Source of the DNA: CALHVX01 sp964640725
GTDB taxonomy: Bacteria; Pseudomonadota; Gammaproteobacteria; Pseudomonadales; Azotimanducaceae
Assembly: GCA_964640725.1 (NCBI GenBank)
Contig: CAZXIJ010000001.1
Span: forward strand, 1-64,000
Reading direction: 5' to 3'
Length of the DNA: 64,000 bases
Part shown: positions 34,099-43,184 of the stretch, piece by piece
Layout of the letters: the number at the start of each line of letters is the position of its first letter
How positions within the stretch are numbered: position 1 is the first letter of the stretch
Made by a program: the position numbers and the translations under genes
The notes under the pieces: model-generated
The model's database searches: none
What the model saw: only the letters and a program-made list of their open reading frames with translations
Told to the model about the DNA's origin: nothing

Positions 34099-34953
34099 AT
34101 GAAACCAACTTTCATTGGCATCGGCGCCCAAAAGGCTGCCACCACTTGGGTCTATGATGTCCTCCAAACGCACCCGCAGGTCACGCTTTCGAGCGAGAAG
34201 GAGCTGGACTTCTTCTCAAAGTACTTCGATTTCGGCTATCAGTGGTACGAATCGCACTTCGACGATACAGCGCCGTCGGCGCGCGTCTGCGGCGAAGTCT
34301 CGCCTTCCTATCTGTGCGACCCGGCCGCCCCGGAGCGAGCCTGGCGCTACAACAAGGACCTCAAACTGATCGCGATGCTCAGGCACCCCGTCGAGCGGGC
34401 ACTTTCAAACCATCGTCACGAGGTACGTATCGGGCGAATGACGGGCACCGACCTGTCCTTCGAGGCCGGCATGGCAAACAATCCGACCTACCTCGATCAA
34501 AGCAGATACGCCACTCATCTGGCGCGCTGGCTGGAGTGGTTTCCGGAGGAGCAGCTGCTGGTCTTGCTCTATGACGACGTGGTCGCAGACGCCCGGGGCA
34601 CCATCGAAAAGGTGTATCGGTTCCTCGAGATCGACGCGAGCCACCACTCTGAGCAGGAAAGCCAGAAGTCCAACGAAAGCTACGTCAACAAGAACCAGGG
34701 CATAGAAACAGCGAAGAACCTGGTCCGCGGTTCTTTCAAGGCTGTCGGGCTCGAATCGGTTTGGGACGCGATCGGCAAAACCGGGCTGCAGAGGCTGTAT
34801 CGCAAGCTGAATCGCGCGCCTTCATCGGTCGTGATCCCGCAAGTTTCCGCTGAGCGCAAGGCCCAGCTCGCAAGCGACCTGAGCGGCGAAGTTGAAGCCC
34901 TCGAAGCCCTGATCAAGCGCGATCTTGCATCCTGGAAAACACCCGGGCGTTAG
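34099..34953 (+). CDS. Sulfotransferase (heparan-sulfate-type, PAPS-dependent)
   Basis: This 284-residue protein starts two bases after the ATPase stop. IGIGAQKAATTWVYDVL at 6-22 is the PAPS 5'-phosphosulfate loop in the form found in sugar N- and O-sulfotransferases, and MLRHPVERALSNHRHEVR is the 3'-phosphate motif. SSEKELDFFS and EVSPSYL also match this class. It is the third sulfotransferase of the locus and the one most tightly coupled to the export genes, strong support for a sulfated polymer. Confidence 0.85.
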   Translation: MKPTFIGIGAQKAATTWVYDVLQTHPQVTLSSEKELDFFSKYFDFGYQWYESHFDDTAPSARVCGEVSPSYLCDPAAPERAWRYNKDLKLIAMLRHPVERALSNHRHEVRIGRMTGTDLSFEAGMANNPTYLDQSRYATHLARWLEWFPEEQLLVLLYDDVVADARGTIEKVYRFLEIDASHHSEQESQKSNESYVNKNQGIETAKNLVRGSFKAVGLESVWDAIGKTGLQRLYRKLNRAPSSVVIPQVSAERKAQLASDLSGEVEALEALIKRDLASWKTPGR

Positions 34954-34980
34954 CGCCAGTTTCAGGCTTCGGTACCGGCC

Positions 34981-36195
34981 TCAGGGCCGCGAATCGCTCT
35001 GCAGTTCCAGGTATCTGCGCTCTACTGTATCCGCAATCCGCTTGTAGCTGCGGTTCTCCAACGCCCACTGACGTCCGGCCTGACCCATTGCCTGAGCCTG
35101 CTGAGGATCAGCGAACAAGCGCACGATGGCCTCTGCGAATTCAGCCTCCTGGTACTCGGTGCAAATGCCACCACCGCTTTCGCCAATCACCAGACGTTGT
35201 TCCGGGTGGTCGTTGGCCACGACTGGCTTGCCCATCGCCATGTACTCGACCACCTTCGTGGGCGACGTCGAGTTCAGGATCGGAGTCGGGAAAAAAGGCG
35301 ACACACATACAGCCGCTTTCCGGACGTACTCGAGGGCCTCTTCCTGCGGCAGAAAACCCGTCATGGTGACCGCCTCTTCCAGACCGGCGCTTGCGATTTC
35401 CTGCCGCAAAAACTCCGCATCCGCCGGATCGTCACCGTCACCCACCAGGTAGAGATGGGCATCTGGAACCTGCTCACGAACCGTGGCGAGCACCCGCACA
35501 AGAAAGTCGAGCTTGCGCTCGCGAATCAGCGTGCCCAGGTAAACAAAGCTGTTGGGTTGCTCTGCCGCAGCTTCCGCCGGGGGCTCGAACAGACTACTGC
35601 TCACACCCATGGGCACCGCGGTCAATTTGGATTCGGGAATGCCCTCGGCCACGATGTCTCGCTTCATCTGCTCGCTTTGCACAAACGCGTGCCTTGCAGC
35701 GGGCAACAGGACCCGGTAAAGCAGAAAGCCAAAGGCAAAGCCTTTTACTCGATAAAGGAAGGGATAGCGGGCAGTGTCGGTCTTTGCCGCATAGTGAGAC
35801 GCTTCGGGAAACGGATAAGACAGCCAGTACACGAACGGCCGCCCGCTGAGCTTGGCGGCGAGCAGCGTCGGCAACGCCAGTACAAACTGGTCCTTGGACT
35901 GCAGGAAATCGTAGTCGTTCTTCCGGGCCAGCCCGATCACGCGAAAGCTGTGCGCGATGGCCTGAAAGTGCTTGCGCAACCGCTTCAGGCGGCTCGTACC
36001 CGGGTCTGTGGGCGCAACCCAGACCCGCCCTGCCTTCCACTGTGTTTCGTAAGGGGTCTCACAAGGCTCCTCGGACTGCAGAAACCAGTCGATCTTGTGC
36101 CCGCGGCTCTGGACCAGCTCATCGCCAAACAGCACCGTCACGTCGACGCGAAACGGCGGAAATTTGTCTGATGAGCTAAAGAGGAAATTCAACAT
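34981..36195 (-). CDS. Glycosyltransferase family 4
   Basis: This 404-residue GT-B enzyme starts at ATG 36195, giving LNFLFSSSDKFPPFRVDV, typical of this family; an ATG 57 bases upstream would add an unlikely leader. The C-terminal half has FVYLGTLIRERKLDFLV and the acceptor-loop signature TSPTKVVEYMAMGKPVVAND. It would add a sugar to the lipid-linked repeat unit. It is downstream of the initiating transferase gene, 106 bases away, on the same strand. Confidence 0.78.
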   Translation of the reverse strand: MLNFLFSSSDKFPPFRVDVTVLFGDELVQSRGHKIDWFLQSEEPCETPYETQWKAGRVWVAPTDPGTSRLKRLRKHFQAIAHSFRVIGLARKNDYDFLQSKDQFVLALPTLLAAKLSGRPFVYWLSYPFPEASHYAAKTDTARYPFLYRVKGFAFGFLLYRVLLPAARHAFVQSEQMKRDIVAEGIPESKLTAVPMGVSSSLFEPPAEAAAEQPNSFVYLGTLIRERKLDFLVRVLATVREQVPDAHLYLVGDGDDPADAEFLRQEIASAGLEEAVTMTGFLPQEEALEYVRKAAVCVSPFFPTPILNSTSPTKVVEYMAMGKPVVANDHPEQRLVIGESGGGICTEYQEAEFAEAIVRLFADPQQAQAMGQAGRQWALENRSYKRIADTVERRYLELQSDSRP

Positions 36196-36264
36196 GACGT
36201 GCTGTCCCAAACTGATCCTGAGATATCCGATACTGTCCCTGTCACCAACCACGCCGCGATGCCC

Positions 36265-36281
36265 CTCGCGCCAAGCGCGAG
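36265..36281 (-). terminator. Stem-loop after the initiating transferase gene
   Basis: CTCGCGC and GCGCGAG pair perfectly around CAA, about 20 bases downstream of the transferase stop on the - strand. It may attenuate transcription before the next gene; no T-run. Confidence 0.35.
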
Positions 36282-36301
36282 AACCGGCAGCGCGAGCGAT
36301 T

Positions 36302-37756
36302 CTAGTAGACGTCTTTGTTGCTGATGATCGCGAAAGGTGTGCGGAGCAGAATCCACAGGTCGAAGGTGACCGACCAGTTGTTGATGTACTCCAGATCTAG
36401 CTGGACACGCTTTTGCATCTTCTCGACCGTCTCGGTCTCGCCACGCATACCGAGAACCTGGGCCCAACCGGTCATACCGGGCTTGATCCGGTGCCGCGCC
36501 ATATAGCGATCAATTTTTTCTGCGTAGTACAGGTTGTGGGAGATCGCGTGCGGGCGCGGCCCGACCAGCGACATTTTGCCGGTCAGGACCTGGATCAGCT
36601 GCGGCAACTCATCAAGGCTCGTTCGGCGGATGATACGGCCCACCCGGGTGACGCGGTCATCGTCACTGGTCGCCTGCTTTACGGTGCCATCAGATTCCTC
36701 ATCCGCCTTCATGCTCCGGAACTTCCAGATCACAAACTCGCGACCGTCCCAGCCATGACGGGTTTGACGATAAATGACGGGGCCCGGGGAGCTGAGCTTG
36801 ACCGCCGCGGCAATGATGAAATAGAGCGGTGAGAGCACAATCAGGAGCGCCAGAGCCCCCCAGAAATCGAGCTGCTTCTTTAGAGATGCCTGAATGCCAG
36901 AGGCCAGGGGCGTTTCGGACATGGAGACGAGCGGAATACCGGACAGCTCTCGAACACTCGGATTGATCAGCTGAAAACTAAAAATGTCCGGCGCCCAGAT
37001 AATATCGACCTCATGCGCGAACTCGATCTGGTACAACCGCAGGATGTCTTCGGTTTTCTCGAACGGCAGCGCGATGTAGACGCGCTCAACCCGGTGTCGC
37101 TCCACCACCTCGCGAATATTGTCGATGGTGCCGACCCGGGGCACGCTGATGGCTGCCGCATCGTTGGCAGATTCGCTGTCGCCCCGGTCGTAATCGACAA
37201 TGCCGACGACCTTGTGGGAGATGAAGGCATTCCTGTTGATCGTATTGACCAGATAGCTTGCGAGTTCACCGGAACCCACCACGAGGCTTGGGGTGTAGGT
37301 CTTCATGCCGTTGGTCCAGAGCCTCGCCATGACCCGGGTACCAACCAGAATGCTGAACTGCACGGCAGCGCCGCCCACGGCCCAGACCAGAAAGATATGG
37401 CGTGAATAGGTTGCCGACAGCTTGGTCACAAAGCCGATCATCAGCAGCAGCGCAAGGGTGACCGCCCAGGCCTTCATCAGCCGCAGCGCCGCATGGTGGC
37501 CCCGCTCGAAGAGGGTAAAGACCCCCATAGCGCGATACACGATGGCGGCGACAAGGACCGCGACCACCATCAGAATGCGATAAGGCTCGGTGAAGCGGCC
37601 CAGCTCGTACGTCACGAGAAAATAAAGGAGTAGCGCCACCGCAGACAGCATCAGCAACCACTGTAGGCTCTGGTTCGTCGGGTGATGGCGGCGCAGCATG
37701 CGACGGCTGGGGCCGCGGCGCTCCGACGCAGATTCCGTGATCATATCGCTAAACAC
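36302..37756 (-). CDS. Undecaprenyl-phosphate sugar phosphotransferase (WcaJ/EpsB type)
   Basis: This 484-residue protein starts the lipid-linked repeat unit by moving a sugar phosphate (usually glucose 1-phosphate) onto undecaprenyl phosphate. The start is GTG 37756, with AGGAG at 37762-37766 five bases upstream; ATG 37744 has no site at proper distance. Four N-terminal membrane helices, a Rossmann-like region (VVGSGELASYLVN) and a fifth hydrophobic segment (ALALLIVLSPLYFIIAAAV) precede the catalytic core: KFRSM, RRTSLDELPQL (Asp-Glu pair), GPRP and MTGWAQV. This gene most likely heads the locus functionally. Confidence 0.9.
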   Translation of the reverse strand: MFSDMITESASERRGPSRRMLRRHHPTNQSLQWLLMLSAVALLLYFLVTYELGRFTEPYRILMVVAVLVAAIVYRAMGVFTLFERGHHAALRLMKAWAVTLALLLMIGFVTKLSATYSRHIFLVWAVGGAAVQFSILVGTRVMARLWTNGMKTYTPSLVVGSGELASYLVNTINRNAFISHKVVGIVDYDRGDSESANDAAAISVPRVGTIDNIREVVERHRVERVYIALPFEKTEDILRLYQIEFAHEVDIIWAPDIFSFQLINPSVRELSGIPLVSMSETPLASGIQASLKKQLDFWGALALLIVLSPLYFIIAAAVKLSSPGPVIYRQTRHGWDGREFVIWKFRSMKADEESDGTVKQATSDDDRVTRVGRIIRRTSLDELPQLIQVLTGKMSLVGPRPHAISHNLYYAEKIDRYMARHRIKPGMTGWAQVLGMRGETETVEKMQKRVQLDLEYINNWSVTFDLWILLRTPFAIISNKDVY

Positions 37757-38132
37757 TGCTACTCCTGGTCCTGCATTTCCGACCTGTGGCGACCCAGGCG
37801 TTTTGCAACGGCGAGTCGTGACCGGCAGGCGAAAGCCGAACCTCACGCTGAACCGACACCTTACAAGACCGATTTGTCCACAGTCCTGTTCTATATGTAA
37901 ATAATATTGCTAATGTAGCTTAGCGAAGCAGATCCGCCCCTCCCAGGGAGGCGCCCTTTTGCCGCCGGAGTATTCTGCTACGCCCGGACGCCGAAATTGC
38001 GACAGTTTTCCTTCAACCTGTGAGCAGGCTGTTACATCCGCCCGGGACCAGGCCTGGCTGGAATCACTGCGTTCTGAGCCCGTTGGCTGGCCGATTATGA
38101 TAGCCCAAGCTTCGAGGGTTGGCCTGACCAGG
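37757..38132. promoter_or_regulatory. Upstream region of the initiating transferase gene
   Basis: No gene is supported in these 376 bases. An AT-rich stretch at about 37890-37923 includes TAGCTTA (37916-37922), also found in the AT-rich island upstream of the flippase (20505-20511), and GCTAA-N6-TTAGC. CCTCCCAGGGAGG around 37938-37950 forms a short palindrome. The promoter for the - strand transferase gene is expected in the AT-rich stretch. Confidence 0.35.
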
Positions 38133-38807
38133 CTAGCGGCGCGCGAAATGCGGCTGCGCGTAGTGTCCCACACGCGTCTGGCGATCAGCGAGACACACCT
38201 CAGCAAACTGGAACAGCAACGCCGCGGTCGGCGTTGCGATGCTGTCGGTGCCAATGGGCATACGCAGCACCGGGTGGGGGCTGTCGTCTATGGCATCCAG
38301 CCTGGGCGCATCCGGCCGCTGCAGCTCCGCGAGCGGTATTCGATGCGCCGAAGCCACCTCTTCCGGCGCAAGGACCAGCTCGCGCGCCGTACCCAGCCAG
38401 ACGACCAGAGGGGTCATCACAAACCCTGAGTCGGTCACGAAGTCGTCCAGCCGGCCGAGCACCGCCTCCGGGCCAACCTGCAGTCCTACCTCCTCCTGAA
38501 GCTCCCGCAGTCCCGCTTGGAGCACCGATTCGCCGGCATCCACGCGCCCACCGGGGAGGGCCCACTGGCCAGCATGACGGCGCATTGTTTTGGGCCGGCG
38601 GGTCAGCAGCAGCGCTGGCGCTGCCTGCCACTGGTCATGGCGCGGCAGGCCATCGACCGCCGCGCCAAAACCGAGTTCGGTGATGCCGAGGATCACCGCT
38701 GCTGCGGTGCCAGCGCCAGAGGCTTCGCGTCTCGCAAAACGCGCCAGCCGCGCCGTCACCTGATCGCGCAATTGGCGATCAGCCACCGCCAGCGTATCGT
38801 CAGCCAT
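38133..38807 (-). CDS. NUDIX hydrolase (CoA-pyrophosphatase-like)
   Basis: This 224-residue protein carries the complete Nudix box GGRVDAGES-x5-GLRELQEEVGL, with the Arg-Glu...Glu-Glu metal ligands. The LLTRRPKTMRRHAGQWALPGG run before it resembles the NudL/CoA-diphosphatase group, which has a UPF0035 pattern nearby. ATG 38807 is preferred because GGGAGACAGG lies directly upstream. It would hydrolyse a nucleoside-diphosphate-linked compound in the cytoplasm. It is divergent from the EamA gene. Confidence 0.8.
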   Translation of the reverse strand: MADDTLAVADRQLRDQVTARLARFARREASGAGTAAAVILGITELGFGAAVDGLPRHDQWQAAPALLLTRRPKTMRRHAGQWALPGGRVDAGESVLQAGLRELQEEVGLQVGPEAVLGRLDDFVTDSGFVMTPLVVWLGTARELVLAPEEVASAHRIPLAELQRPDAPRLDAIDDSPHPVLRMPIGTDSIATPTAALLFQFAEVCLADRQTRVGHYAQPHFARR

Positions 38808-38901
38808 CCTGTCTCCCTGATTCTCTGCAGGCCGGTACCCAGCGCTGAACGCATCGCCCGCCAAACACCCGGCAACTGCCGGTGATCCACCATCTTACGA
38901 T

Positions 38902-39867
38902 GAGCGGCAAGCCCTGCTCGTCGGCCTGCTCGCCGTCGCCTGCTGGTCCACCGCCGCCACAGCCTTCAAGCTGGGCCTGGCGTCCAACACGCCCCTGCAG
39001 CTGCTGGCGCCCGCGACCATCGCCTCGACACTCATTCTCGCGGGCGCTCTGGCTCTCCGGCGGGCGCGCGCAACGCCTCGCACGCAACCAACGCCTCCCA
39101 CGGGCAGAGAAAGCGCCAGCCCGGGGCGAGGCTGGCGGCGACTGCTTGCTGAAGCAACACTACTCGGCACCGTCAATCCGCTCCTGTTTTACCCAACCCT
39201 GCTTTCCGGCTACGACCGGCTGCCGGCGCAGATCGCCCAACCGCTCAACTACACCTGGGCCATTGTGCTGGCGCTGCTGGCAGTGCCAATGCTCGGCCAG
39301 CGACTGTCCGGCCGGGCGCTGCTGGGCATCGCGATCAGCTACGGCGGCGCGCTGCTGCTCATTGCCGGAGCCACAGCGGGTCCCCTTGGGCAACCCGACG
39401 CCCTCGGCGTCACCCTGATTTTCGCCAGCACGCTAATGTGGGCGCTGTACTGGATCCTCAATACTCGTATGCGCAGCGACCCGCTGGCCCTGCTGGCGAC
39501 CAGCTTCGCAATTGCGGCGATCCTCTTCAGCCTCGTGCTGTACGCACAGGATGCCTGGCCGCCGCTGACGCTGGAACTGGTCGGCTACGCCGTCTGGATC
39601 GGTGCCCTGGAGATGGGCCTGACTTTTCTTCTTTGGCAGCGTGCCCTGCGACTGACCGCGCAGGTAGGCCGCATCGGGCAGCTGATTTTTCTGGCACCTT
39701 TCCTGTCTCTGGTGCCCATCGCCCTGGTGCTGAAGGAAGCCATCCAGCCCAGCTCGCTGCTTGGCCTGACCATTATCGTGATCGGTCTCCTGGTGACCGG
39801 ACAGCCCGGCCGCAACCGGGCGAGACACCCCCCGGAGCCTCGCGACGGACCCGGCCAGCACCCCTGA
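38902..39867 (+). CDS. EamA/DMT-family transporter with no normal start codon
   Basis: The frame is open from 38821 and clearly encodes an EamA transporter from about 38902: LLVGLLAVACWSTAATAF is the usual first helix, and ten membrane segments follow in two halves, the second ending near residue 305. It probably exports a small metabolite. The oddity is the start: between the in-frame stop at 38818-38820 and residue about 120 there is no ATG, GTG or TTG in this frame, only CTG codons (38845, 38914). An ATG at 38900 sits in the neighbouring frame, so adding one base nearby would join it to the gene. The coordinate given is where family similarity begins. Confidence 0.7.
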   Translation, partial: ERQALLVGLLAVACWSTAATAFKLGLASNTPLQLLAPATIASTLILAGALALRRARATPRTQPTPPTGRESASPGRGWRRLLAEATLLGTVNPLLFYPTLLSGYDRLPAQIAQPLNYTWAIVLALLAVPMLGQRLSGRALLGIAISYGGALLLIAGATAGPLGQPDALGVTLIFASTLMWALYWILNTRMRSDPLALLATSFAIAAILFSLVLYAQDAWPPLTLELVGYAVWIGALEMGLTFLLWQRALRLTAQVGRIGQLIFLAPFLSLVPIALVLKEAIQPSSLLGLTIIVIGLLVTGQPGRNRARHPPEPRDGPGQHP

Positions 39868-39934
39868 TTTTCGCTCCATTTTGCTATGCTAGCGCGCGGC
39901 CAACGGTCCCCGAAACACTGAAGGAGCAAGTACC

Positions 39935-41113
39935 CTGGACATCGAATTGAGCGACGCGGATCGTGACTTTCAAAATGAAGTCCGCAGTTTTCTGAGCGAC
40001 AACAAGTATCCCAAGGGCACGGACTACAACGCCTGGCGCCTGGACTGGTTCGCGAAAGCCCGGGCCAAGGGCGGCTGGGACGTGCCCAAGTGGTCCAAGG
40101 AGTTTGGCGGCCCCGGCTGGTCACCCACGCAGCACTATATCTGGGAGCAAGAGACAGCCCGCGGCATGACGCCGCTGGACATGCCTTTCGGCGTCGGCAT
40201 GCTCGCGCCGGTGCTCATGGGGTATGGCAGCAAGGAGCAGCAGGAGCGGTTTCTGCCGGCCATCCGCGAGCGCACCGTGAACTGGTGCCAGGGCTACTCG
40301 GAACCCGGCGCCGGCTCGGACCTGGCCAGCCTCAAGTGCAAGGCGGAGCTCAGCGCCGACGGCAGCCACTACCTGGTCAACGGCACCAAGATCTGGACCA
40401 CCATGGCGCACATCGCCGACTGGATCTTCTGCCTGACGCGCACCGATGACTCCGGCCGCAAGCAACAGGGCATCACGTTCCTGCTGATTCCGATGAAGCA
40501 GGAAGGTATCGAGGTCAAGCCCATCATCACGCTCGGCGGCGCGCACACGGTGAATACGGTGTACCTGACCGACGTCAAAGTGCCCGTCGAAAACCGCGTC
40601 GGCGAAGAGGGCAAGGGCTGGACCTACGCGAAGGGCCTGCTGCAGCACGAACGCACAGGCATAGCCGGCATCTCCCGATCTGTGGTCGCCCTCGAGAAGC
40701 TGAAAGAGCAAGCCCGCTCCGTGCCCTGCGGCGACGGCACCGTGCTCGAAGAGCCTGGCTTTCGCAGCAAGCTGGCAGCGCTGGAAGCAGAGCTCATGGC
40801 CGTGGAGTTCACGGAGCTCCGCAGCCTCGCGACCGCCCAGGCAGGCGCGGCCCCTGGCCCGGAGTCTTCGATCCTCAAGCTGAAGGGCACAGACATTCAG
40901 CAGCGCATCCAGAAGCTCACCGTCGAGGCCGCCGGCCTGCATGCGGCGGCCTGGGGCAGCGCCAAAGCCGGACCCAAGTTCGGGCGCAGCGGCATGCAGG
41001 GTTACCTGAGCAGCCGCGCGTACACCATTTACGGCGGGGCCAGCGAGGTCCAGCGCGACGTTGTCGCCAAGAACGTGTTGGGGCTCAAGCGTTCCAACTC
41101 GACGTCAGACTAG
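39935..41113 (+). CDS. Acyl-CoA dehydrogenase (large-subunit type)
   Basis: This 392-residue flavoenzyme oxidises an acyl-CoA at the alpha-beta position. WCQGYSEPGAGSDLASL and the C-terminal YTIYGGASEVQRDVVAKNVLGL are the family's FAD and CoA-side motifs. The preferred start is CTG 39935: AAGGAG lies eight bases upstream and the peptide then begins LDIELSDADRDFQNEV, the usual N-terminus of this family. The next in-frame candidate, TTG 39947, is 20 bases from that site. It pairs with the next gene, also a dehydrogenase, like the PimC/PimD-type two-gene enzymes. Confidence 0.85.
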   Translation: MDIELSDADRDFQNEVRSFLSDNKYPKGTDYNAWRLDWFAKARAKGGWDVPKWSKEFGGPGWSPTQHYIWEQETARGMTPLDMPFGVGMLAPVLMGYGSKEQQERFLPAIRERTVNWCQGYSEPGAGSDLASLKCKAELSADGSHYLVNGTKIWTTMAHIADWIFCLTRTDDSGRKQQGITFLLIPMKQEGIEVKPIITLGGAHTVNTVYLTDVKVPVENRVGEEGKGWTYAKGLLQHERTGIAGISRSVVALEKLKEQARSVPCGDGTVLEEPGFRSKLAALEAELMAVEFTELRSLATAQAGAAPGPESSILKLKGTDIQQRIQKLTVEAAGLHAAAWGSAKAGPKFGRSGMQGYLSSRAYTIYGGASEVQRDVVAKNVLGLKRSNSTSD

Positions 41114-41123
41114 GGGGCTCGCC

Positions 41124-42248
41124 ATGGATTTCAATTTGAGTGACGAGCAGCAGCTCATCCAGGATAGCGTGGAGCGCTTTGTTTCGGACCGCTACGCGCT
41201 GGAAGACCGGCAGAAGGCCGCCCGAGCCGGCGCCGGCTATGCCGAAGAAAACTGGCAGACCATGGCAGAGCTCGGCTGGCTGGGCTTGCCGTTCAGCGAA
41301 GAAGACGGCGGTTTTGGCGGTAACCAGGTCGACACCATGATTCTTATGGAGCAGTTCGGCAAAGGCCTGGTGCTCGAGCCCTACCTGGCCAGCATTGTGC
41401 TGGGGGCTGGTGCCCTGCGCTACGGCAGCAACCGCGCCCTGGCCGAGGCCTGGATGCCTGCCCTGCTGGCCGGCGAGAAGCGTCTGGCCTTTGCCTACGC
41501 GGAGGCCCAGTCGCGCTTCGAGCTGAGCGATATTGCGACGACGGCCAGCAGCACCGGCGACGGCTACGCGATCACTGGCCAGAAAAGCATGGTGAGCAAC
41601 GCCGAAGGCGCAGACGCGGTCATCGTCAGTGTCCGCACTGCCGGCGAGCGCACCGATGAGGCGGGTATCGCTCTGGCCCTGGTGGCGCTGGATGCGCCCG
41701 GCGTCAGCTGCGAACACTTCCCCACGGTCGACGGCTTGCGCGCATCAGAGATTCAGTTCAAGGACGTTGCCATCGGCAACGACCAGCTGCTGACCGCGCC
41801 CGGCGACGGCCTGGAAGCGCTGCAACGCACCGTGATCGACGGCATCCTGGCCCTCTCTGCAGAGGCCCTGGGCTGCATGGAAATGCTGTACAAGGACACC
41901 GTGGCGTACACCCAGGAGCGCGAGCAATTCGATCACGCGCTGTCGGATTTTCAGGTCCTGCAACACCGCATGGTCGACATGTTCATGGAGTACGAGCAGT
42001 GCAAGTCCATGCTCTACCGCGCAACTCTCGAGGTTGCCGAGGGCCTGGAGAGCGCGCCGCGGACCGTGCACGGCCTCAAGTATCTGGTCGGCAAGCTGGG
42101 CACCTTCATTGGCGAGAACGCCGTGCAGCTGCACGGGGGCATGGGCATGACCGAAGAGCTGCGCCTGGGGCACTACTTCAAGCGCCTGCTTGTGATTGAC
42201 GCGCAGTTCGGCAATGCGGACTACCACCTTGGTCGCTTCGCGGCCTGA
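41124..42248 (+). CDS. Acyl-CoA dehydrogenase (small-subunit type)
   Basis: This 374-residue protein starts at ATG 41124 after a run of five G, ten bases downstream of the first dehydrogenase. It has the acyl-CoA dehydrogenase fold (MDFNLSDEQQLIQDS start, QLHGGMGMTEELRLGHYFKR near the end) but a weaker middle FAD motif (FAYAEAQSRFELSDI), as in partner subunits. The pair probably forms a mixed complex acting on an unusual acyl-CoA, for example a dicarboxylic or steroid side-chain substrate (inference). Confidence 0.83.
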   Translation: MDFNLSDEQQLIQDSVERFVSDRYALEDRQKAARAGAGYAEENWQTMAELGWLGLPFSEEDGGFGGNQVDTMILMEQFGKGLVLEPYLASIVLGAGALRYGSNRALAEAWMPALLAGEKRLAFAYAEAQSRFELSDIATTASSTGDGYAITGQKSMVSNAEGADAVIVSVRTAGERTDEAGIALALVALDAPGVSCEHFPTVDGLRASEIQFKDVAIGNDQLLTAPGDGLEALQRTVIDGILALSAEALGCMEMLYKDTVAYTQEREQFDHALSDFQVLQHRMVDMFMEYEQCKSMLYRATLEVAEGLESAPRTVHGLKYLVGKLGTFIGENAVQLHGGMGMTEELRLGHYFKRLLVIDAQFGNADYHLGRFAA

Positions 42249-42272
42249 AGCGACCGGACCAGGCTGGCCTCG

Positions 42273-43184
42273 ATGACCGACTCCCCGACCGAGCGACGCG
42301 CGAGCGGCCTGCTGCGCGAACCCTTGCTCTGGTTCGCGGTGCTGGGGGCTGGCCTGTTCTGGATCAACGCTCGCTTTGGCGCCGACGATGTCCCGCCAGT
42401 GGTGGTCAACGATGCCATTCGCAGCCGGCTCGCCGATCAATGGCAGGCGCAGATGGGCCAGGCGCCCAGCACCGCCGAGCTGCAGGGCCTGATCGACGGC
42501 TGGATCAAGGAAGAGGTCTACGCGCGGGAAGCCGCAGCGATGGGGCTGGATCGCGACGACACCATCATCCGCCGGCGGCTGGTGCAGAAGCTCACCTTCC
42601 TGACGGAGGACCAGGCCACGATCACCCCGCCGGATCCAGAAACCCTGCGCGCCTACTACCAGAACAACCTGGCGGCCTACGCCGAGCCGGCCCGCTACAG
42701 CTTCGAACATATCTACTTCAATGCCGATCGGCGCAGCAACGCCGAAGCGGATGCAGCCGCAGTGCTCGAGCAGCTGCAGGCCGCTGCCGAGCCCTCGGCC
42801 AACGCCGACGACGCCGGCGAGCTCGCTCAGGGGCGCGGTGATCCGTTCATGCTGCAGCGCCAGTTTGCCGGCCGCAGCGCCCGGCAGGTTGGCGATCTGT
42901 TTGGTGCAGAGTTCGCCGAGGCCCTGGTCGCGTTGCCGGAACGCCCGGGCGCTGCCGGCAGCTGGCACGGCCCCATCAAATCCGCCTACGGTGTTCACCT
43001 GGCCCGCATCACTGGCATTGTCCCGGCCCGCACCCAGTCCTTTGATGAAGCGTCCGCACGCATCGCGATCGACTACGGCCAGAACCGCCGCCAGGAAGCC
43101 AGCGAAGCCTTCTACGAAGCGCTACGCGACCGCTACCCGGTTGTCGTTGAACCGGCTGCGACGCCGGGCGCCGCAGGCTCTTGA
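42273..43184 (+). CDS. Membrane-anchored PpiC-type peptidyl-prolyl isomerase
   Basis: This 303-residue protein has one N-terminal membrane anchor (LLWFAVLGAGLFWINARFG) and a periplasmic region. The helical part (about 45-115) resembles SurA/PpiD-type chaperone domains. The last third matches parvulin: FEHIYFNAD, GDPF, a GSWHGPIKSAYGVHLARI strand and a charged C-terminus. It would help fold or mature exported proteins. It overlaps the HupE gene by four bases, and such isomerases are often found next to HupE/UreJ genes. Confidence 0.75.
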   Translation: MTDSPTERRASGLLREPLLWFAVLGAGLFWINARFGADDVPPVVVNDAIRSRLADQWQAQMGQAPSTAELQGLIDGWIKEEVYAREAAAMGLDRDDTIIRRRLVQKLTFLTEDQATITPPDPETLRAYYQNNLAAYAEPARYSFEHIYFNADRRSNAEADAAAVLEQLQAAAEPSANADDAGELAQGRGDPFMLQRQFAGRSARQVGDLFGAEFAEALVALPERPGAAGSWHGPIKSAYGVHLARITGIVPARTQSFDEASARIAIDYGQNRRQEASEAFYEALRDRYPVVVEPAATPGAAGS

